The notes beneath the pieces were generated by a model that had not been told where the DNA came from, did not search any database, and was given only the letters and a program-made list of their open reading frames with translations. The position numbers were made by a program, and so were the translations under genes. A stretch of DNA of 64,000 nt from Undaria pinnatifida (taxonomy: Eukaryota > Sar > Phaeophyceae > Laminariales > Alariaceae), in the NCBI GenBank assembly GCA_012845835.1, contig JABAKD010000010.1, positions 6,640,597-6,704,596 on the forward strand, given 5' to 3'. Every line of letters begins with the position of its first letter. The stretch's first letter is position 1. This document shows positions 60,535-64,000 of the stretch, in pieces.

Positions 60535-63500
60535 TATCATTGTCGAGTGCACAGGGATACATAATGACGCTAACGTTGGTGGTCAATCGCGGAACCCGTG
60601 CGGTTCTCGTCAGTTGAGTCAAAAGGTCCTACGCCGCGTATGATTGTTGGCAAGTATACGGAATCGCGTGCTTCCATCGTGCTCCGCAGTTTGATACAAG
60701 CGTGCATTCGCCGGAGGTTTGACGGTATAGCTGGATGTAGATGGAAAAAAGAAGAAATGTAATGGCGCCAAGATTGATAGTCAATCGCCGTACCCGTGTC
60801 CTTCTCGTGAGTTGAAGCAAAAGCTCCTACGCCGCGATAAATCTCGGCGAGGATTAGGAATCGCGCATGTCATGCTGCTATCAGCCTCCGTGGCTCGGCA
60901 CAGGCGCATATGCCGGAGGTTTGATTTCATTGTCGAGGGTATATGGATACATGAAGACAAAGTGCCGTTCACGTTAGTGGTCAATCGTCGTACTCGCCTC
61001 GTTCTTGTGGGGTAAGGCACAAATGCCTAAGCCCGCAAGGATGAGGAATCGAGCGTGCCGTGCTGCAATCACGCTCCGCGGCTCAATACACGCCTGCACG
61101 GCGGAGCGTTGACGGTACCGTCGAGTGCTCAGGGATACATGAAGCCATAATAACGCCAACATTGGTGGTACATCGTCGTAATCGCCCCGTTCTCGTGAGC
61201 AAAAAAAAGCTCCTACGCTCAGATAAATGTCGGCAAGGGTAAGGAATCGGGCGCGTGTCATGCTGCAATAGGGCTGCGCGACTCGATGAAGCGTGTCCAC
61301 CGGAGGTTAAACAAGTCGAGTGCACAGGGATACATGAAATTTTCATGACGATAACGTTGTTGGTAAATTGTCGCAATCGTCCCGTTTTCGTCCGTTTCAT
61401 GAAAAAAATACTCCGACGCCGAGATAAATGTCGGCAAGGGGAAGTAATCGCGCGTGTCATGCTGCAATCGGGCTCCGCGACTCGATACAAGCGTACACAC
61501 CGGAGGTTTGAACTCGTTGTCGAGTGTACAGGGGTAGATATACAACTAGTTACGATAATATTGGTGGCCAATTGTCGTGCAACTGTGTATCGTAATCACC
61601 CCGTTGTCGTGAGTTGTAAGCGAAACAAAACCTACACCGAGATCAAGGGCGTACGAAAACACAATACCTGGGTTCCCCGTCGGCCGGCCAGAGAGAAAAA
61701 AGCTTTTTGATCAAACAAAACGGTTGTTTCGAAGCCTTTTCAACGCCTGTAGATTACCAAGACGTTGTCCAAACGACACGTGTATGTCGTGCGCGCGTTG
61801 TTGCCTCTCTGTTGACCTTGTTTGGTGTGTGTATTTGGTCTGTCCTTGGATGTTGTTGGGTTATTTTGTTGGTTATCAACTCTGTTTTTTCTGTTGTTGT
61901 TTGGTGCAGCTCGAATCGATTGGCGCAAAGGGACACATCGAAAATTTCATTCCAACTTGAGCAAACCAATGCCAAAATGGTATAGAGGGCAAAGAAGTTG
62001 GCAAAATCATTTGCTTGAAAAATTGCGACACCTCGTCGCCTTTGTTTTGCAGATGAATTATTTGGGTCCGTTCACACTGACTGACTGGTCCACATCCCAA
62101 AACCCAGACTCTACTTGAATGGAGCCCGCAGGCAGGGAGAGGACCAACACATTAAAAATAAGGAGCAACTTTTTCGACGGTTTAAAAAGAAAACTTACGC
62201 CGGGTTGCGCCGCGTTGTAGGTTTAAACGTTCAAACGTCTGGTCTACAGCGGTAACTTGGTAGCCTCTCTGGCTTTCAAAGCAGAGCCCCGTTGTGTACT
62301 GAGCTCGAGTCACCTGCCTGACATACGTTGCTGAGGCTGTCGGATTTCAGGATCAGGTTGAATTAGGTAATATTTCGTTCGCGTATTATACAGAGCTGTC
62401 CAAAGCCCTCGGCTGTTTCTTTCATCTCTGACTCTGATCAATGATGAAGTGACTTGTCTAGTACCCAGTTAAAGGCCAGGTAACTTGTGTATAGGAACTA
62501 GTGTCGACTCGTTGTTTATACTTCGAAGTATAGGAATTAGTATACGTGAGTAACCCCCCCCCCCCCCCCCCCCCTTGGCCGGCCCGAAATGGAAAAGGGG
62601 GAGTGTGGGTCCAGGAAAATGATTGTCGTGCGCCCTTGCCGAGGTCAATGTCGGCAAGGGTAAGGAATCACGCGTGTCATGGTGCAGTCGGGCTCTTCGG
62701 GTCGTTACAAGCGTATACGCCGCATGTCTGGCGTCATTGCCGGGTGTATAGGGACACTTCGAAGTATATAAAGATCAAATGCTGCTAACGTCGGCGACCA
62801 ATCGTAGCAACCCCGTTGTCGTGAGTTATAAGCAGGAAAAGCTCCGATTCCGAGATAAATATCGGCGAGTGAAAGGAATCGCGCGTGTCATGCTTCAATC
62901 GATCTCTTCCACTCGATACAAGCGTGCACGGCGGTGGTTTGACGGTACTGTCGAGTGCACGGGGATACATGAAGCCGTGTTATCGCCAACGTTGGTGGTC
63001 AATCGTCGTAATCACCCCGTGCTCGTGACTTTAGCCAGAAAAAAGCTTATTCGCCGGGATGAATGTCGGCAAGCGCAAGGAATCCCGCACGTTTCATGCT
63101 GCGATTAGGCTCCGTGACTCGAGACCAGCGTGCACGTCGGAGGCTAGACGTAGTTATCGGGTGCATAGGGATACATGACGCATTAAATACGCAAAAAAAA
63201 AATGGTCAATCGTCGTAATATAACCCCGACGTCGTGAGTTATATGCAAACAAATCGCCGACGCCGCGATAAATGTCGGCAAGGATAAGGAATCGCGCGTG
63301 CCTTGCTGAAATCAGCCTCCGCGGCTCAATACAAGCATACACACCCGAGGTTTGATGTCATTGTCGAGAGTGTACAGGACATATCGAATAAAATGCCGCC
63401 AACATTGGTGTTTAATTGTCGTAATCGCCCCGTCCTTGTGAGTTGAGGCAAAATCTCCTATGCCGCGAGAAATGTCGACAAGGGCAAGAAATCGCGCGTC

Positions 63501-64000
63501 TTACGTTCAATTCAGGCTCTTCGGCTCGATATAAGCGTATACGGTGGTGGTTTGACCGTACAGTCGACTGCACGGGGATACATGAAGCCGTATCATCGCC
63601 AACGTTGGTGGTCAATCGTCGTGACAGCCCCGTTGTCGTGAGCTATAAGCAAAAAAAGCTCTTACACCGAGAAATATTTCGGCAAGTGTAAGGAATCGCG
63701 CACGTGTCATGTTGAAATCGGGCTCCCCGACTCGATACAAGCGTGCACGCCGTAGATTTGACGTAACCGTCAAGTTCACACGGATACATGACGCTTTTTA
63801 AACGCCAAAGAGTTTTGGTCAACCGTGATGATAAACCCCGTTGTCGTGAGTTACAGGAAAAAACTCCAACACCGAGAAAGATGTAGGCAAGGGTAAGGAA
63901 TGGCGCCGGCCATCCTGTAATCGGCCTCCGCGGCTAGTTACAAGCATACACACCGGAGATTTGACGTCATTGTCGAGTGACCATTAATACATGACGCCAT
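60535..64000. repeat. Divergent satellite array, period about 190-210 bp, open at window end
   Basis: Roughly twelve units. The marker GGAATCGCGCGTGTCATGCT and variants occurs near 60659, 60851, 61043, 61240, 61443, 62662, 62872, 63080, 63283, 63487, 63689 and 63897. Each unit also has CTCGATACAAGCGT, CGGAGGTTTGA, GGGATACATGA, a GTTGGTGGTCAATCGTCGTAAT phrase (split by variants) and AAATGTCGGCAAGG. Left units are about 190 bp and later ones about 205 bp. No ORF is maintained across units. Confidence 0.9.
61644..62638. mobile_element. 995-bp TIR element inserted in the satellite array
   Basis: The left end CAAGGGCGTACGA is inverted at the right end (CAAGGGCGCACGA read from the right). It is flanked by CCGAGAT (61637-61643) and CCGAGGT (62639-62645), a 7-bp duplication with one difference. 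Removing it restores one satellite unit of about 215 bp. A poly-C run lies at 62554-62573 with GGCCGGCC words near both ends. It encodes no recognisable transposase; the class is uncertain (hAT-, P- or MULE-like by target length). Confidence 0.75.

Noticed and set aside
60535-64000. Possible CRISPR-like regular array
   Set aside because: Unit conservation is spread across the whole 200 bp and there are no unique spacers; this is a satellite in a eukaryotic genome.

Overview
This 64 kb window comes from an intron-rich, repeat-rich eukaryotic nuclear genome. The best guess is a stramenopile, most likely a brown alga. The reasons are one 25-exon gene spread over 33 kb, mostly GTG-type splice donors, many triplet microsatellites, and a Ty3/gypsy retrotransposon. 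The species call is inference; no rRNA or organelle marker is present.

Layout. (1) 1-542: the 3' end of an OTU-protease-like reading frame cut by the window edge, with a small overlapping ORF. (2) 550-2840: degenerate tandem repeats and a pogo-like MITE whose empty target site is preserved next to it. (3) 2842-36259, plus strand: a RIC1 homologue (Rab6-GEF subunit). I assembled 25 exons whose splice phases all agree and give about 2,124 codons. Its introns hold nearly all the microsatellites and many small transposons, including a cluster of nested MITEs in the 11.3-kb intron 1 and a 1.35-kb foldback palindrome in intron 12. (4) 37399-38683, minus strand: a MoaC/CNX3 molybdenum-cofactor exon and, upstream of it, the last two exons of an unrecognised gene. 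(5) 39642-46380: a Ty3/gypsy LTR retrotransposon with 204-bp LTRs that look identical, a 4-bp target duplication, gag, and pol (protease, RT, RNase H). It lacks an integrase core and carries a gag frameshift. An in-frame UGA-CGG separates gag from pol. (6) 47384-59162: a large inverted-repeat structure of about 11.8 kb, bounded on both sides by CAAGGGCTCCGC next to TA. One arm carries a TTAA-flanked piggyBac-like MITE that the other arm lacks. (7) 60535-64000: a divergent tandem satellite (period about 190-210 bp) that runs off the window and is interrupted by a 995-bp TIR insertion.

The host genes (RIC1 for Golgi/endosome Rab6 activation, MoaC for molybdopterin synthesis) are housekeeping and functionally unrelated. 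The most unusual material is the repeat fraction: the giant inverted repeat, the intronic foldback, the nested TTA-target MITEs, and a strongly over-represented palindrome TACCWGGTA. I found no tRNA, rRNA or CRISPR array, and no prokaryote-style operon.
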